IMG/VR virus record: IMGVR_UViG_3300009158_000034
Coordinates: 62,001-126,000 of that record
Source of the DNA: a virus
Length of the DNA: 64,000 nucleotides
Reading direction: 5' to 3' (one strand)
Part shown: positions 8,633 to 17,599 of the stretch, one piece after another
Layout of the letters: each line of letters opens with the position of its first letter
How positions within the stretch are numbered: the stretch's first letter is position 1
Position numbers and translations under genes: made by a program
The notes under the pieces: generated by a model
Told to the model about the DNA's origin: nothing
Databases searched by the model: none
What the model saw: the letters and a program-made list of their open reading frames with translations, nothing else

Positions 8633-9355
8633 TTATCTCTTTGCTCTACCTACGCCACCTGATGGAGGAACTTCAGGAGCTTCCGGTGCTGGAGGAGGAA
8701 CATCACCCATTCCCATATCAGCTTCTTCTTCGCCTGCTGCCATACCAGCATCCATGCCTGCATCCATTCCAACGTCAGCACCCATGTCAGCACCAGCATC
8801 AAATGCTGCATCTACTGCTTGACCGGTAAGACCGTTTAATGCATTCTTCAATGCACTTGATGCTTCTTTCAATGTAGCAGATAATGAATCTAATTGTCCA
8901 GAAACTTCATCATTGTATGCTTGACTTTCGTTAACGCCAATTTCGCTTTCGATACTAGCAACTAATGCAGGTAATTCTTTAACTTGCATTTGACCTACAT
9001 CTTCAAGCATTTTCTGTACTTGGTCTACCATGTCTTGTGCTGCTAATACAACTTGTGACTTTTCAACTTCTTCATTCTCAACCATGATTCTTGGTTGAGG
9101 TTGTGAACGTAGTTCGTTATAGTGATCAGCAAGTGCTTGCTCCATAAACACCAACTTCATATATGAAGGAGATGTTTGACTATTGTGATAGTCAGAAGAT
9201 TGTCTTGATTCATTCATCAATCCACGAACTTTTTGAAGCATGGTCCGTGTAGATGACATAGACATGTTCCCTACATTGAATGAAGTTTCATATTGTTCGT
9301 TTAATACTCTAGCAGAGTAACTGCGGCGATTGTTGTTTAGTTCGGTTAGTTTCAT
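8633..9355 (-). CDS. Putative scaffold/core-like virion protein
   Basis: 240 residues. Helical throughout, with a likely coiled coil (about 95-170), an Ala/Asp/Met-Gly repeat tract (about 178-218, units like DAGADMGADVG) and a Pro-rich tail. Early LTE and LNE tripeptides resemble the (L/I)-x-E cleavage sites of the T4 prohead protease. Abundant acidic helices and possible cleavage sites suit a prohead core protein, but I cannot align it with gp67 or gp68. A late box lies 28 bp upstream. Confidence 0.5.
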   Translation of the reverse strand: MKLTELNNNRRSYSARVLNEQYETSFNVGNMSMSSTRTMLQKVRGLMNESRQSSDYHNSQTSPSYMKLVFMEQALADHYNELRSQPQPRIMVENEEVEKSQVVLAAQDMVDQVQKMLEDVGQMQVKELPALVASIESEIGVNESQAYNDEVSGQLDSLSATLKEASSALKNALNGLTGQAVDAAFDAGADMGADVGMDAGMDAGMAAGEEEADMGMGDVPPPAPEAPEVPPSGGVGRAKR

Positions 9356-9382
9356 ATTTGTATTCCAGAGAAATATATAATA

Positions 9383-9390
9383 TATTTATC
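9383..9390 (-). promoter_or_regulatory. Late promoter -10 box (GATAAATA)
   Basis: NATAAATA on the minus strand, 27 bp before the ATG at 9355. Confidence 0.6.
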
Positions 9391-9403
9391 TTTTCTTTCG
9401 TTA

Positions 9404-9880
9404 TTATGCGGATTTCATATTGAACTGTTTAGTCTGCCAAATCTTAGAAGTCTCTACATAACCGTCTAATTCTTCTAATATTTGCTTTTTTTCTAGTTTT
9501 TCTTCCCCTAATTTAGCCAAGTAAATTAGTTTTTCTTCTAGTTTTTTAGACTTTTTTGCTAGTCGTTGATGTACTATTATAGCAGCATCTATGCTTGACA
9601 ATTTATTATCCAAATCATATATTCGTTTGGATTCGTATATGCTGTTGCGCTTGTCATAAGTACACCAAGCTACTGCATTTTTTAATACATTGAACGACTT
9701 GGTTCCTGCAATACGGTCTAGTTCTACAACATAATATCCATTATTTTTCTTAATGGAATATTTGCTGAACAGATAATATGATCCATCTGGACTTTGAATT
9801 ATACTCAATTCGCTTAATTTTTTAATTTCAGCTTCAGGAATAGCTTTTGTTATTTTTCGTAATAGTTTATCACTAATCAT
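9404..9880 (-). CDS. Unknown Lys-rich protein
   Basis: 158 residues. The N-terminal ~75 read as an alpha/beta domain (SPDGSYYLFSKYSI...YYVVELD); the rest is a long charged helix rich in Lys and Glu, probably a coiled coil (about 95-140). It overlaps the next gene by 8 bp. No family recognised. Confidence 0.65.
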   Translation of the reverse strand: MISDKLLRKITKAIPEAEIKKLSELSIIQSPDGSYYLFSKYSIKKNNGYYVVELDRIAGTKSFNVLKNAVAWCTYDKRNSIYESKRIYDLDNKLSSIDAAIIVHQRLAKKSKKLEEKLIYLAKLGEEKLEKKQILEELDGYVETSKIWQTKQFNMKSA

Positions 9881-10322
9881 TTGTTAATACTTTAAAATAT
9901 ATGTTTCTTAATTCATCACTTGAATCTAAGAATAATGGAAGATGCCCCCATTCAGTTCCGCATTTAATCATTGGAACACGGTCACAATCACTATATAATG
10001 CCCCCAATTCACTTACCCCATCATAGAAAACACTTGGGTGATGCACCATAAAATCAAAGGACCAGCATGGATAAGTCTCATCTTCAAATTGAGAAAACAA
10101 GAATCCAAACTCAGTAAACTCATCAAATCTTATCATATTTTTTTCAGGAATACGCACGATTTCTGGTTGACTACGCAATGAAATAGCTTGTTGCACTGTG
10201 TCAAAATTACTTTGTGTATTGCGTTTATAGCGCAATTCTTGATTCATATCAGGGCGGTGACGGTTGAGTACATTAGTCTGTGTGATATCAAATAAGGTAT
10301 AACAAGTGATTGTGTAACTCAT
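9873..10322 (-). CDS. Unknown protein
   Basis: 149 residues. It starts SYTITCYTLFDITQTNV and has several aromatic clusters (CWSFDFMVHHPSVFYDG). I recall similar hypothetical proteins in T4-like phages but no function. It overlaps the following gene by 8 bp, and a terminator for the preceding gene lies just upstream. Confidence 0.65.
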   Translation of the reverse strand: MSYTITCYTLFDITQTNVLNRHRPDMNQELRYKRNTQSNFDTVQQAISLRSQPEIVRIPEKNMIRFDEFTEFGFLFSQFEDETYPCWSFDFMVHHPSVFYDGVSELGALYSDCDRVPMIKCGTEWGHLPLFLDSSDELRNIYFKVLTND

Positions 10323-10341
10323 ACTAGTATTTAACAGAGGT

Positions 10342-10367
10342 AAAAAAACCCTAGAAAATCTAGGGTT
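10342..10367 (-). terminator. Intrinsic terminator
   Basis: On the minus strand a perfect 9-bp stem (AACCCTAGA / TCTAGGGTT, 3-nt loop) is followed by a T-run. It ends the structural gene 10386-10775. Confidence 0.85.
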
Positions 10368-10385
10368 CTTTTATACAGATATTGA

Positions 10386-10775
10386 TTAACCTGTGAATGT
10401 AGCTGAAGCTGAAACAACTACTGAATTTGCAGCACCGCCGGCTGTTAAGCCTGCACGAATAGCTGTTTGCAATGTTGCTGTAGTCCATGCAGCGACTGGA
10501 TAAACAGCCATTGCCAATGTATCAGGACCTGCAGTTGTGAACTCATAGATGTAAACTGTAGCTAATTGCTGTGTAGCTTGAATAGCTAAAGAAACTTGAG
10601 TACCTGTCAATGCGCTTGAACCAGATGCTGTGACTGTGAAGAAGTCTAGCTTAGGACCTTGAGGTTGAACTGTTGCCGCAGAACTAACTGCGTTTGCACC
10701 ACTGTTTGTGTATGCTGGTGAGTCAAAGTTGATTACCGGTAGAAAGTCACCGTTAACTTTTGTAAATTGTGCCAT
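10386..10775 (-). CDS. Small virion structural protein
   Basis: 129 residues, rich in Ala, Thr, Ser and Val, with almost no charge after the N-terminus (AQFTKVNGDFLPVINFDSP). It has its own late box 46 bp upstream and its own terminator, so it forms a single-gene late transcript; that suggests a protein needed in many copies, for example a decoration or tail protein. No specific match. Confidence 0.55.
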   Translation of the reverse strand: MAQFTKVNGDFLPVINFDSPAYTNSGANAVSSAATVQPQGPKLDFFTVTASGSSALTGTQVSLAIQATQQLATVYIYEFTTAGPDTLAMAVYPVAAWTTATLQTAIRAGLTAGGAANSVVVSASATFTG

Positions 10776-10820
10776 TTTGAAATTCCTTTTAATATTTTGA
10801 AGCCTACTGCCTCATACATA

Positions 10821-10828
10821 TATTTATG
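10821..10828 (-). promoter_or_regulatory. Late promoter -10 box (CATAAATA)
   Basis: NATAAATA on the minus strand, 45 bp before the ATG at 10775. Confidence 0.6.
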
Positions 10829-10856
10829 CCAGAACCAAAAAAAACACGGATTTGGA

Positions 10857-12056
10857 TTAGCGGCCGGCTAGATTTTGACGGCTAAATCCCATTCTATCAA
10901 CAAATTTTAAGCCATTTGATACGAAACCTTCGTGTGTTTCTGTGCCGTCATCTAAATAACCTTTGACCGGGGACTCTCTTGCTGCTTTATTAAGCTGTTC
11001 TACAATAGACATTTTCAACTTATACATCTCTACCCAGATGGTAAATGCACCTTTAATAGCTTCTGTATTTTGTTGAAGATAGCCCGGCACAAGAACTTCT
11101 TTCTTTGTAGCAGGATCTAATGTCGTGTAGCCTAATAATTTCTTCTTCATGGGTTCAGTCATTGGTCTAGCTTTGACAAAATCCATAAACCCTTGTGCTA
11201 AATCATTCAAATTACCTTCAACAATTCGTTTGTTAATGAATACAGTAAACAATTGATTAAATGTATTTCGTGCTTGGGGCGCATTATCCATAAATTGATC
11301 TACTACTGCCCCGTATTTACTGATGGCATTTTTAACATCTTTAGCCATAGATGTATCTAATTTAATCTTAGGAGTTATAGGCATGGCACTAGGGACAATT
11401 GCAACATTGCTATTGTTTTTAAGTTGTCCAATCGATCCATTCAATGGAGTAGCATCATCAGTTGTCATAGCATTGGGATCAAGATATTGATGAACAGCAA
11501 TTCCAGCTTGTTTACCTGTCATTAATCTACCCAAATCACTATCAACAACAACTTTATAAGCAATGCCTTTAGGATTTGCTTTGAAAGTGTACATACCATT
11601 TTGTTCTTGTAGTGTTTGACTGAACAATAAATCACCCCAATAATAACCTTTGCCACCACTGGAAGCTGATTTTAATCCTGGCCATATCTCTGCCATTAAA
11701 CTGTGTAATCCAGAACGGTCAACTCCCCTAGCTTGGTCATACTGCACAAACTGCTCAGGACTGAACACTTGACGACCACTTCCATCTTTCTTATTGAACA
11801 TATGCTTGTCCATTATAGAAAACTGTCCACGACTGTTGCGTCCAAATATTAATGCAGGATATCCGTCCCACTTAATAGTAACAGTTTTAGGATTTTTCAC
11901 AGTAGCAATTGCCGCTTGCAATGCACGATTTGCGCCTTCGCTACCTCCTAAAAAGATTAAATCTTCCGGATGGTCTAGATGTCCTTTGTCCTCAGTAATA
12001 GCAGATATTTTGTTTACTTTATCTCTTAATACTGCTAGTGATTCAGCCAGGTTCAC
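10857..12056 (-). CDS. KxDG-motif protein, possible nucleotidyltransferase/ligase-like
   Basis: 399 residues, of a family I know only as hypothetical in T4-like phages. It holds VTIKWDGYPALIFGR at residues 59-73, which looks like motif I (K-x-D-G) of covalent nucleotidyltransferases such as DNA and RNA ligases. YYWGDLLF and GIAYKVVV further on could stand for motifs III and IV. No zinc finger or OB fold is evident. The ATG overlaps the upstream small gene by 4 bp. The enzymatic reading is inference. Confidence 0.6.
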   Translation of the reverse strand: MNLAESLAVLRDKVNKISAITEDKGHLDHPEDLIFLGGSEGANRALQAAIATVKNPKTVTIKWDGYPALIFGRNSRGQFSIMDKHMFNKKDGSGRQVFSPEQFVQYDQARGVDRSGLHSLMAEIWPGLKSASSGGKGYYWGDLLFSQTLQEQNGMYTFKANPKGIAYKVVVDSDLGRLMTGKQAGIAVHQYLDPNAMTTDDATPLNGSIGQLKNNSNVAIVPSAMPITPKIKLDTSMAKDVKNAISKYGAVVDQFMDNAPQARNTFNQLFTVFINKRIVEGNLNDLAQGFMDFVKARPMTEPMKKKLLGYTTLDPATKKEVLVPGYLQQNTEAIKGAFTIWVEMYKLKMSIVEQLNKAARESPVKGYLDDGTETHEGFVSNGLKFVDRMGFSRQNLAGR

Positions 12057-12292
12057 GGCTTTTTCCTTAAAGTTTTAGCAAATCTCTGCTGGTCTTTGCT
12101 CTTTATGGAACTTAATAACTTACGCTCTAGTATTTGCGCTTGTTCTTCTGGGTAGTGTTTATTGATCATCTCAATTAAATTAATAGCACTGGTGATAATA
12201 TTATGCGCTCTACTCTCAATGATGTGGGTAGTGTCACGGTTAGTACCAAGTGCTTCTAATTCCTGCAAGAGGGAGCGGGTTTGTTTTTGCAT
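12053..12292 (-). CDS. Small helical protein
   Basis: 79 residues, mostly helical and basic at the C-terminus (KTLRKKP). It overlaps the KxDG gene by 4 bp (ATGA), so the two are coupled. A late box lies 16 bp upstream and AGGATA precedes the ATG. No family recognised. Confidence 0.6.
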   Translation of the reverse strand: MQKQTRSLLQELEALGTNRDTTHIIESRAHNIITSAINLIEMINKHYPEEQAQILERKLLSSIKSKDQQRFAKTLRKKP

Positions 12293-12308
12293 ATAATTAT
12301 CCTACTTG

Positions 12309-12316
12309 TATTTATG
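12309..12316 (-). promoter_or_regulatory. Late promoter -10 box (CATAAATA)
   Basis: NATAAATA on the minus strand, 16 bp before the ATG at 12292. Confidence 0.5.
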
Positions 12317-12330
12317 CGATTCCAGAATAA

Positions 12331-13773
12331 TTATTTCTTTAATGAGTTTAACAAGGACTTTAATTTAGACCCTTGTGCATCTGCGTGTACTGTCCTAGTT
12401 AACGGTTCTAATGTAATTTCACCTGTAGTTTGATCAACCGTATAATCTGTAACTGTAGCTTGTGGTTTTAGTGTACTTATAATATCATTTGCACTAGGCT
12501 TTGGAGTATAACTCTGTTCTCCGTCAATTCCCGGGTCGCTAATACGCATAGTTTCAACATCATATTCTAAATCAATCTTCATACCAACACCAGTTGAACT
12601 ACGACTTTTCATACATTGAATCTGATATTTACCGCGCTCACGCATACTGCGGCTTGTGAAAATACCAAACACATTATCTGCTGTGTTAATCTTACTGATA
12701 CCACCTGCAATGTGACTATGATCAAACTCAATTTCATCAACCGCTGTACGATTCAATTGACTTGCTGTAACTAATAATACACCAAGTTCCTTCGCTAGAT
12801 TACGCAATTCTTCTGCTACATACTTGTCTTTAATAAACTGGTCAGTTGGATTGACTTTGATACTGACTGGCATAACTAAATCTAAGTAATCAACCATAAC
12901 AAAGTCAATCTTAATCCCAGTCTGAATCTGTACCTCTTTCAAATAAGCACGGATATCATTGACATTACTCTGAGCAGGTAAATTCTTAACACGATACTTA
13001 CCAGACTTCTTGCCTGCCATTTTAACTCTAAGTTCTGTTGTATCAATGTCTTTACGAATTGCTTTTGTACCCATCATGGTTAACATTGCATCAGTACGCA
13101 AACTTGTTAATTCTTCGCTCAATTCTAATGTAATGTAAACACCACTCATGCCCATCTGTAACCAGCTTAATGCAATGTTCATCATCACCAATGATTTACC
13201 TGAACCTGAACCACCTGCAAAGATATTCAACTCACCTCTACTCATGCCACCATAGAGAATCTTATCCATCTGTGGCCAGCCTGTACTTACTTGTCCACCG
13301 CTGTTAAAGTATTTGTTGATGCGACCTTTAGGATCAGCAAAGTAATCTGTACCCATGTCTTTCTGTAAACTAATCTGTACCGCATCTTTGATTAGTTTTT
13401 CAACTGGTTCAAACTCACCCTTCTCCAACAAGTCTGCTGCTTTAAGAATTGCTCGTTCTAATTCTTGTCGTTTAGTAAATGATTCAAATTCATCAAAGAA
13501 CCATTCATAATGTCCATCGTTCAATTCTGGAATAGGATCAATGTCTATTCCAGTTGTTGCTTTGATTTGTGTTGCATCTGGCAATACTCTATATTTGTCT
13601 GTGTGTGACTTGAACAACTCAGCCACTGGTCTAATAGAACGGTCAAAGTTTTCGCTATTCATTATGTTCATTACACGGGTATACAACTCCGCGTTTGTAA
13701 CCATCATCCTCAGAAAGAGTTTCTGAACATCTGTTGTATATTCTAATTGTTTTTTAGTTTCCTGCTTTGCCAA
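12331..13773 (-). CDS. 41: Replicative DNA helicase, gp41/DnaB-like
   Basis: 480 residues. Walker A (AGGSGSGKS) is at 186-194 and a Walker B-type strand (IDFVMVDYLDL) follows; a DnaB-type helicase core is clear. The N-terminal ~150 residues form the helical domain that contacts the primase in this family. gp41 unwinds DNA 5'-3' ahead of the fork. The start overlaps the end of the primase gene by 20 bp, matching the joint gp41-gp61 primosome. Confidence 0.93.
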   Translation of the reverse strand: MAKQETKKQLEYTTDVQKLFLRMMVTNAELYTRVMNIMNSENFDRSIRPVAELFKSHTDKYRVLPDATQIKATTGIDIDPIPELNDGHYEWFFDEFESFTKRQELERAILKAADLLEKGEFEPVEKLIKDAVQISLQKDMGTDYFADPKGRINKYFNSGGQVSTGWPQMDKILYGGMSRGELNIFAGGSGSGKSLVMMNIALSWLQMGMSGVYITLELSEELTSLRTDAMLTMMGTKAIRKDIDTTELRVKMAGKKSGKYRVKNLPAQSNVNDIRAYLKEVQIQTGIKIDFVMVDYLDLVMPVSIKVNPTDQFIKDKYVAEELRNLAKELGVLLVTASQLNRTAVDEIEFDHSHIAGGISKINTADNVFGIFTSRSMRERGKYQIQCMKSRSSTGVGMKIDLEYDVETMRISDPGIDGEQSYTPKPSANDIISTLKPQATVTDYTVDQTTGEITLEPLTRTVHADAQGSKLKSLLNSLKK

Positions 13774-14728
13774 TTTTCTTCCTCTGCATTTCTATTTTGA
13801 TTTTACTATTTGTTGCACACTGTAGTATACTTAATAGGGTAGGTAGCTTACCATATTTAACTACTGCATCATTTACATCTTTTACATCAACATCCCAATT
13901 AGGTAAGCTGACGCTATAACCTAATTCCAATGCTTTATCACATAGTGCTAGTCCTGTCTTATCTCTATCTGGAACTAGTATCATTTGCTTGTTCAATGTA
14001 CTAAGTAGCAATGCTTGGTCGCTACTAATGTCATTGTGCATCAATGCCACCCCATCAATACTTAGTGCATCAAATATACCCTCTGTAACAATACACACTT
14101 GCCATTCAGGCTTTTGCATATCAATATTAAACACATACCCGGGTTGTTGTTCGTTGATGTACTTAGGGATTTTGTTATCTAAGAACCTGCTCGTATGTCC
14201 TACAATCTTGTTCTTATATGTGTAGGGTATTATAACCCTATTACCCATCCTACCCGGTTCATTTGGAGTTATCAAGAAAGGATATTCATTACTATCTATC
14301 TTCCTACTTTGCAGATATTCTACATACACTTTGTGCAATGGATTATCACTATCTACAATCTCGCCTTCGGGTAGTTTGTGGTCATTGAATTTGATTTTTA
14401 TCTTTTGTTTCTTTGGCTGAGTAAAGTCTATCAAGTCTTTTTGTTGTAAACTTTCTAAACTCCAGCGTTTAACTTGATGGTCATCAATGCCAGACCATAC
14501 TAATAGATTGCGAGTTTTTGTACTGATTGACCGACCCAATACAAAGTTACACTTGAACCCACAATTGAAACAATGCATAGACCAGTTAGTGCCATCAAAC
14601 TTGATACCACCCCGCATCCGTTTGTCCTGTCTGTGACCAAAGTGGGTACAGCAGATAGCGTTAAAGCTAGTCCAACCTGAACTTGTTTGTTTCTTTTTAC
14701 CGGGTAATATAGACAGGATATCAAACAT
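13754..14728 (-). CDS. 61: DNA primase, gp61-like
   Basis: 324 residues. A zinc-binding region (CCTHFGH at 26-32 and CFNCGFKC at 53-60) is followed by a TOPRIM domain with E216/D220 (TEGIFDAL) and DRD at 254-256. This is the layout of phage DnaG-type primases, which make RNA primers at the fork together with gp41. The gene overlaps helicase gene 41 by 20 bp. Confidence 0.93.
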   Translation of the reverse strand: MFDILSILPGKKKQTSSGWTSFNAICCTHFGHRQDKRMRGGIKFDGTNWSMHCFNCGFKCNFVLGRSISTKTRNLLVWSGIDDHQVKRWSLESLQQKDLIDFTQPKKQKIKIKFNDHKLPEGEIVDSDNPLHKVYVEYLQSRKIDSNEYPFLITPNEPGRMGNRVIIPYTYKNKIVGHTSRFLDNKIPKYINEQQPGYVFNIDMQKPEWQVCIVTEGIFDALSIDGVALMHNDISSDQALLLSTLNKQMILVPDRDKTGLALCDKALELGYSVSLPNWDVDVKDVNDAVVKYGKLPTLLSILQCATNSKIKIEMQRKKIGKAGN

Positions 14729-14764
14729 CTATTGATTGTAACACAATCATAATGTTAAAGCAAA

Positions 14765-15451
14765 TTATCTGGTCAATATATTTGTTACTGCGCCCGCATT
14801 GCTAGTGAATTGCATGCGGATATAAGGATGAAATCCTTGTATAACATAACCCACTGTTTGAGTAACATTGGATACTTCTTCTGTAGTAACAATGTCATAC
14901 CAATCATTGTCTACGATACTGCTACCTTGAATTGTGGTGTTTCCATAGAATTCAATGTATTCAGTTTGGATAGTTAGTATTGGATTGTTATTTGTACTTA
15001 ACACACTGGTAGTGTATGTCAAGCTGCTTCCGTTAGAGCCGTGACTGTTAGGGAATGCTTGACCAGTTGGAATAGTGATACTATATGATGGAACAAAGTT
15101 AGGTAATACACTATTAACTATGTTCATCACCCCACGAGCACCTGCATTTTGATCTACAAATACAGGGAAATCAAATTCATTGACTGGAATTTCTAATGTG
15201 TAATAACATTTTTGAGCCTCAATATTCTCTAAGTCCGCTGCGTTTAAAAACAATGCACATATGCCAGTGGCAGCAAACTGTAAGGTCAATGCTTTTTGTA
15301 CCAAAATTTCATTACCGGTATAATTTAATATACGGCAAGTAATGCTTTTTCCAGTAATATCTATGGGTTTTTGTTCCTGATTAATGAACTGAAACTGGAT
15401 TTGATTATCAACTCCCTTGTGTAAAGTTAATGGTTTTGCGTAGACTGGCAT
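14765..15451 (-). CDS. Virion structural-type protein
   Basis: 228 residues from the ATG at 15451. This start is chosen because GAGGAG lies 6 nt before it; a longer frame runs to 15529 without a binding site. The N-terminus (PVYAKPLTLHKGVDNQIQFQF) is followed by a beta-rich domain with the pattern ITGKSITCRIL, known to me from baseplate or tail proteins. No function can be stated. Confidence 0.55.
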   Translation of the reverse strand: MPVYAKPLTLHKGVDNQIQFQFINQEQKPIDITGKSITCRILNYTGNEILVQKALTLQFAATGICALFLNAADLENIEAQKCYYTLEIPVNEFDFPVFVDQNAGARGVMNIVNSVLPNFVPSYSITIPTGQAFPNSHGSNGSSLTYTTSVLSTNNNPILTIQTEYIEFYGNTTIQGSSIVDNDWYDIVTTEEVSNVTQTVGYVIQGFHPYIRMQFTSNAGAVTNILTR

Positions 15452-15590
15452 ATATCTCCTCGGTGAATAGCCTGACAATAACACAACAATGTTGCGCTGG
15501 ACGTAATAAAATACTGATGTTGAATACACAAATGTAGGCTCCTATCAACTATTTAGTATAATATATTAATTTAAATAACTTTGGTTACCC

Positions 15591-15598
15591 GATAAATA
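15591..15598 (+). promoter_or_regulatory. Late promoter -10 box (GATAAATA)
   Basis: NATAAATA on the plus strand, 17 bp before the ATG of the isolated plus-strand gene at 15616. Confidence 0.5.
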
Positions 15599-15615
15599 AA
15601 CTGTTCACTATAATA

Positions 15616-15996
15616 ATGATCCAAAACGAATTCTTTAACCGCCTGACTCAAAATCACCCGTTCATAACAGTGTGTTCATATGCCAACCAAGATTATGTTG
15701 GAATTGTTCAAAACCGTGATGACATGGTTACCACTATCTATGACTATGGATCCATACTTGATAATGATGTGAAAGAGAAGTTTTTAGAACTTGGAGAAGT
15801 TTGGTGGTGGGAAAGTAATAGATTAATCCCCATCAATTTGTTCTTAAAAAACGAATGGTCTATGTTTAGACCTTATCTCAGAACTTTCAATAACAAAAGT
15901 CTAGTAATTGTGCATGGTCCGATATGCAGCATGAACGAACTAAGTAAGCGCCGTAGTAAACGCCGTAGCATCACCCTCGTCAAAAGAATGCCCTAA
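15616..15996 (+). CDS. Unknown conserved phage protein on the plus strand
   Basis: 126 residues, one of very few plus-strand genes. The protein reads as folded (FITVCSYANQDYVGIVQN; LGEVWWWESNRLIPINLFL) and ends in a basic tail rich in Arg/Lys. Similar proteins exist in other T4-like phages, as far as I recall. Its last 57 bp overlap the converging minus-strand gene. A late box stands 17 bp upstream. Function unknown. Confidence 0.7.
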   Translation: MIQNEFFNRLTQNHPFITVCSYANQDYVGIVQNRDDMVTTIYDYGSILDNDVKEKFLELGEVWWWESNRLIPINLFLKNEWSMFRPYLRTFNNKSLVIVHGPICSMNELSKRRSKRRSITLVKRMP

Positions 15997-16551
15997 TAGG
16001 TTCATGTGAACCACAACTAATTGAGCATAAGCAATTGCATGTGCTTTTTTGAATACATATCCGTCAGTTCCCTTATCCCATACAGTTTTACTAATCTCAG
16101 ACCATACTTTACCAATTAAATGCTTCTTACCGGGACGAATAACTGCAAGAAACATAGCTAATCTTGGGATGCTATCTATGGGTTCTGGCATCTTCTCTAA
16201 GTTATAAAACTGATTATTCAGGTGAATCAGTTTCTCAACAAAACTTTTATCTTTCAGTTTACTCCAATCAGGTTCAACCATCAACTCGTTAAGATGTTGT
16301 TCATCTCTGACATTCTCATACACATGAACATTCAATAAGTCTAGTTTAAAATATCCACGTTTGTCTGCTATTGTATAATCAATACTTGCTATATCTAGCA
16401 CTGGATCATAGGGGATAGGGGTGACATATACACCAGTGGCATGTTTACGAATAGGATTAACATTACGCATTGCCGCACTTGTATGCTTAATTAGTTCAAG
16501 CAATCTATCTCTTGAACCAAAGTCAATATCAATATCACTATCTATTCTCAT
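15940..16551 (-). CDS. DNA polymerase III alpha-like C-terminal fragment protein
   Basis: 203 residues. The segment GYVFKKAHAIAYAQLVVVHMN near the C-terminus closely resembles the F-x-K-S/A-H-A-x-A-Y-A motif of bacterial DnaE, and IDSIPRLAMFLAVIRPGKK also reads DnaE-like. It is far too short for a polymerase and has no visible catalytic Asp triad. It overlaps the exonuclease gene by 4 bp (ATGA). It may be a relic or a repurposed domain. Confidence 0.6.
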   Translation of the reverse strand: MRIDSDIDIDFGSRDRLLELIKHTSAAMRNVNPIRKHATGVYVTPIPYDPVLDIASIDYTIADKRGYFKLDLLNVHVYENVRDEQHLNELMVEPDWSKLKDKSFVEKLIHLNNQFYNLEKMPEPIDSIPRLAMFLAVIRPGKKHLIGKVWSEISKTVWDKGTDGYVFKKAHAIAYAQLVVVHMNLLGHSFDEGDATAFTTALT

Positions 16552-17096
16552 CTTGGTTGAATCAATCCTGCTTTAATTAATTTCATATATGCAGATTGAA
16601 CAACAATAGCTTGTCGTTCAGCATCTTCTACCGCTTTGTGTGTCGTAACATGATTACCATCTTTAAGACTAACACCAGTGATATCAAATAATGTTCGGGT
16701 GTCCCTAACATTATAATAAGGCCAAGGTAGCATTTGACCAGTCTGTCTCCAAGCATGTTCTATTGCAACCACATCAAATGCTGATCCATGACTCCACGGT
16801 TTGCCATGATTTAAACAAAATTTATACAATTGATACATTGCTTCTTTAAATGATACACGGTCTCTATCACCCATAGCTTCTTCAATAGCCTCTGGGTTTT
16901 GTTTACCCCACCATTCTAATGTTGCTTCATTGATACTACGATTATAAATCTCTGTTTGATCCTCAATCGTAGGTCTAATCTCAATCTTGTCGATGATTCC
17001 TTGACCACGCGGATCAAATAATACTGCACCAATTGTAAGAATCACACAATCTGGTGTTGTATCAAGTGATTCAATATCTATCATAATATCGGCCAT
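16548..17096 (-). CDS. 3'-5' exonuclease of DEDDh type, DexA-like
   Basis: 182 residues. The exonuclease residues are visible: D7 and E9 (MIDIES), D108 (GSAFD), H153 (TTHKAVED) and D158. ATLEWWGKQNPEA recalls T4 DexA (IEWW..QSPEA). The family degrades nucleic acid from the 3' end; DexA helps break down host DNA. Coupled by ATGA to the DnaE-like gene. Confidence 0.88.
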   Translation of the reverse strand: MADIMIDIESLDTTPDCVILTIGAVLFDPRGQGIIDKIEIRPTIEDQTEIYNRSINEATLEWWGKQNPEAIEEAMGDRDRVSFKEAMYQLYKFCLNHGKPWSHGSAFDVVAIEHAWRQTGQMLPWPYYNVRDTRTLFDITGVSLKDGNHVTTHKAVEDAERQAIVVQSAYMKLIKAGLIQPR

Positions 17097-17098
17097 AA

Positions 17099-17326
17099 CT
17101 ATCCTTTTTTAGTTTTACTGTAAGCTGTTTCTACCCTTGGCATACCACATTTCGCACAATAGCATGTTGCATGGCTTACATGTCCCTTACTCCAGACTTC
17201 ATCCCATATCTCCCAGTTAGTCCACTGATGCCAACCAAACCTACATTGCAGTGATTGGACCGGTTCTAGTTCCTTGAGTATTCTCCAAGTGTTTCGCTTC
17301 TCATGTTTTTCACGCTGTTCTATCAT
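17099..17326 (-). CDS. Small zinc-ribbon-like protein
   Basis: 75 residues from the ATG at 17326, which overlaps the upstream gene's TGA (ATGA); a GTG at 17335 is possible. C..C-x2-C spacing in the second half (CYCAKCG) with an earlier Cys and His suggests a zinc site. The Trp-rich middle (WHQWTNWEIWDEVW) is unusual. Function unknown. Confidence 0.65.
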   Translation of the reverse strand: MIEQREKHEKRNTWRILKELEPVQSLQCRFGWHQWTNWEIWDEVWSKGHVSHATCYCAKCGMPRVETAYSKTKKG

Positions 17327-17598
17327 GTTTGCCACATTTCATACATTGTTATCAATCTATCATCCCATATCTCTATTGTAACACATCCTCCAGCTAAGGA
17401 GAAGTCCCAACCTTGGTGTCTTTCACCGAAATTTCTTCTCATCCATTTTACTATAACTGCTGGATCTTCTTTATGAAATAAACAATCTCTAAGATAGACT
17501 TTTTTATGTCCATCTTTGTAGTTGTTATCCCTGCATAAAGAGGTTGCGGTCTTGGGATATGTTACTGCGAATCCTTTTGTGTATGTTGTTATTGCCAT
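17323..17598 (-). CDS. LRW-array protein 1 (divergent)
   Basis: 91 residues. It has the array layout: a helix with Trp and FG (VKWMRRNFG), aromatic residues, and a C-terminal strand, here DDRLITMYEMW instead of LRW. It is the most downstream and most divergent member of the tandem family. Function unknown. Confidence 0.6.
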   Translation of the reverse strand: MAITTYTKGFAVTYPKTATSLCRDNNYKDGHKKVYLRDCLFHKEDPAVIVKWMRRNFGERHQGWDFSLAGGCVTIEIWDDRLITMYEMWQT

Positions 17599-17599
17599 A

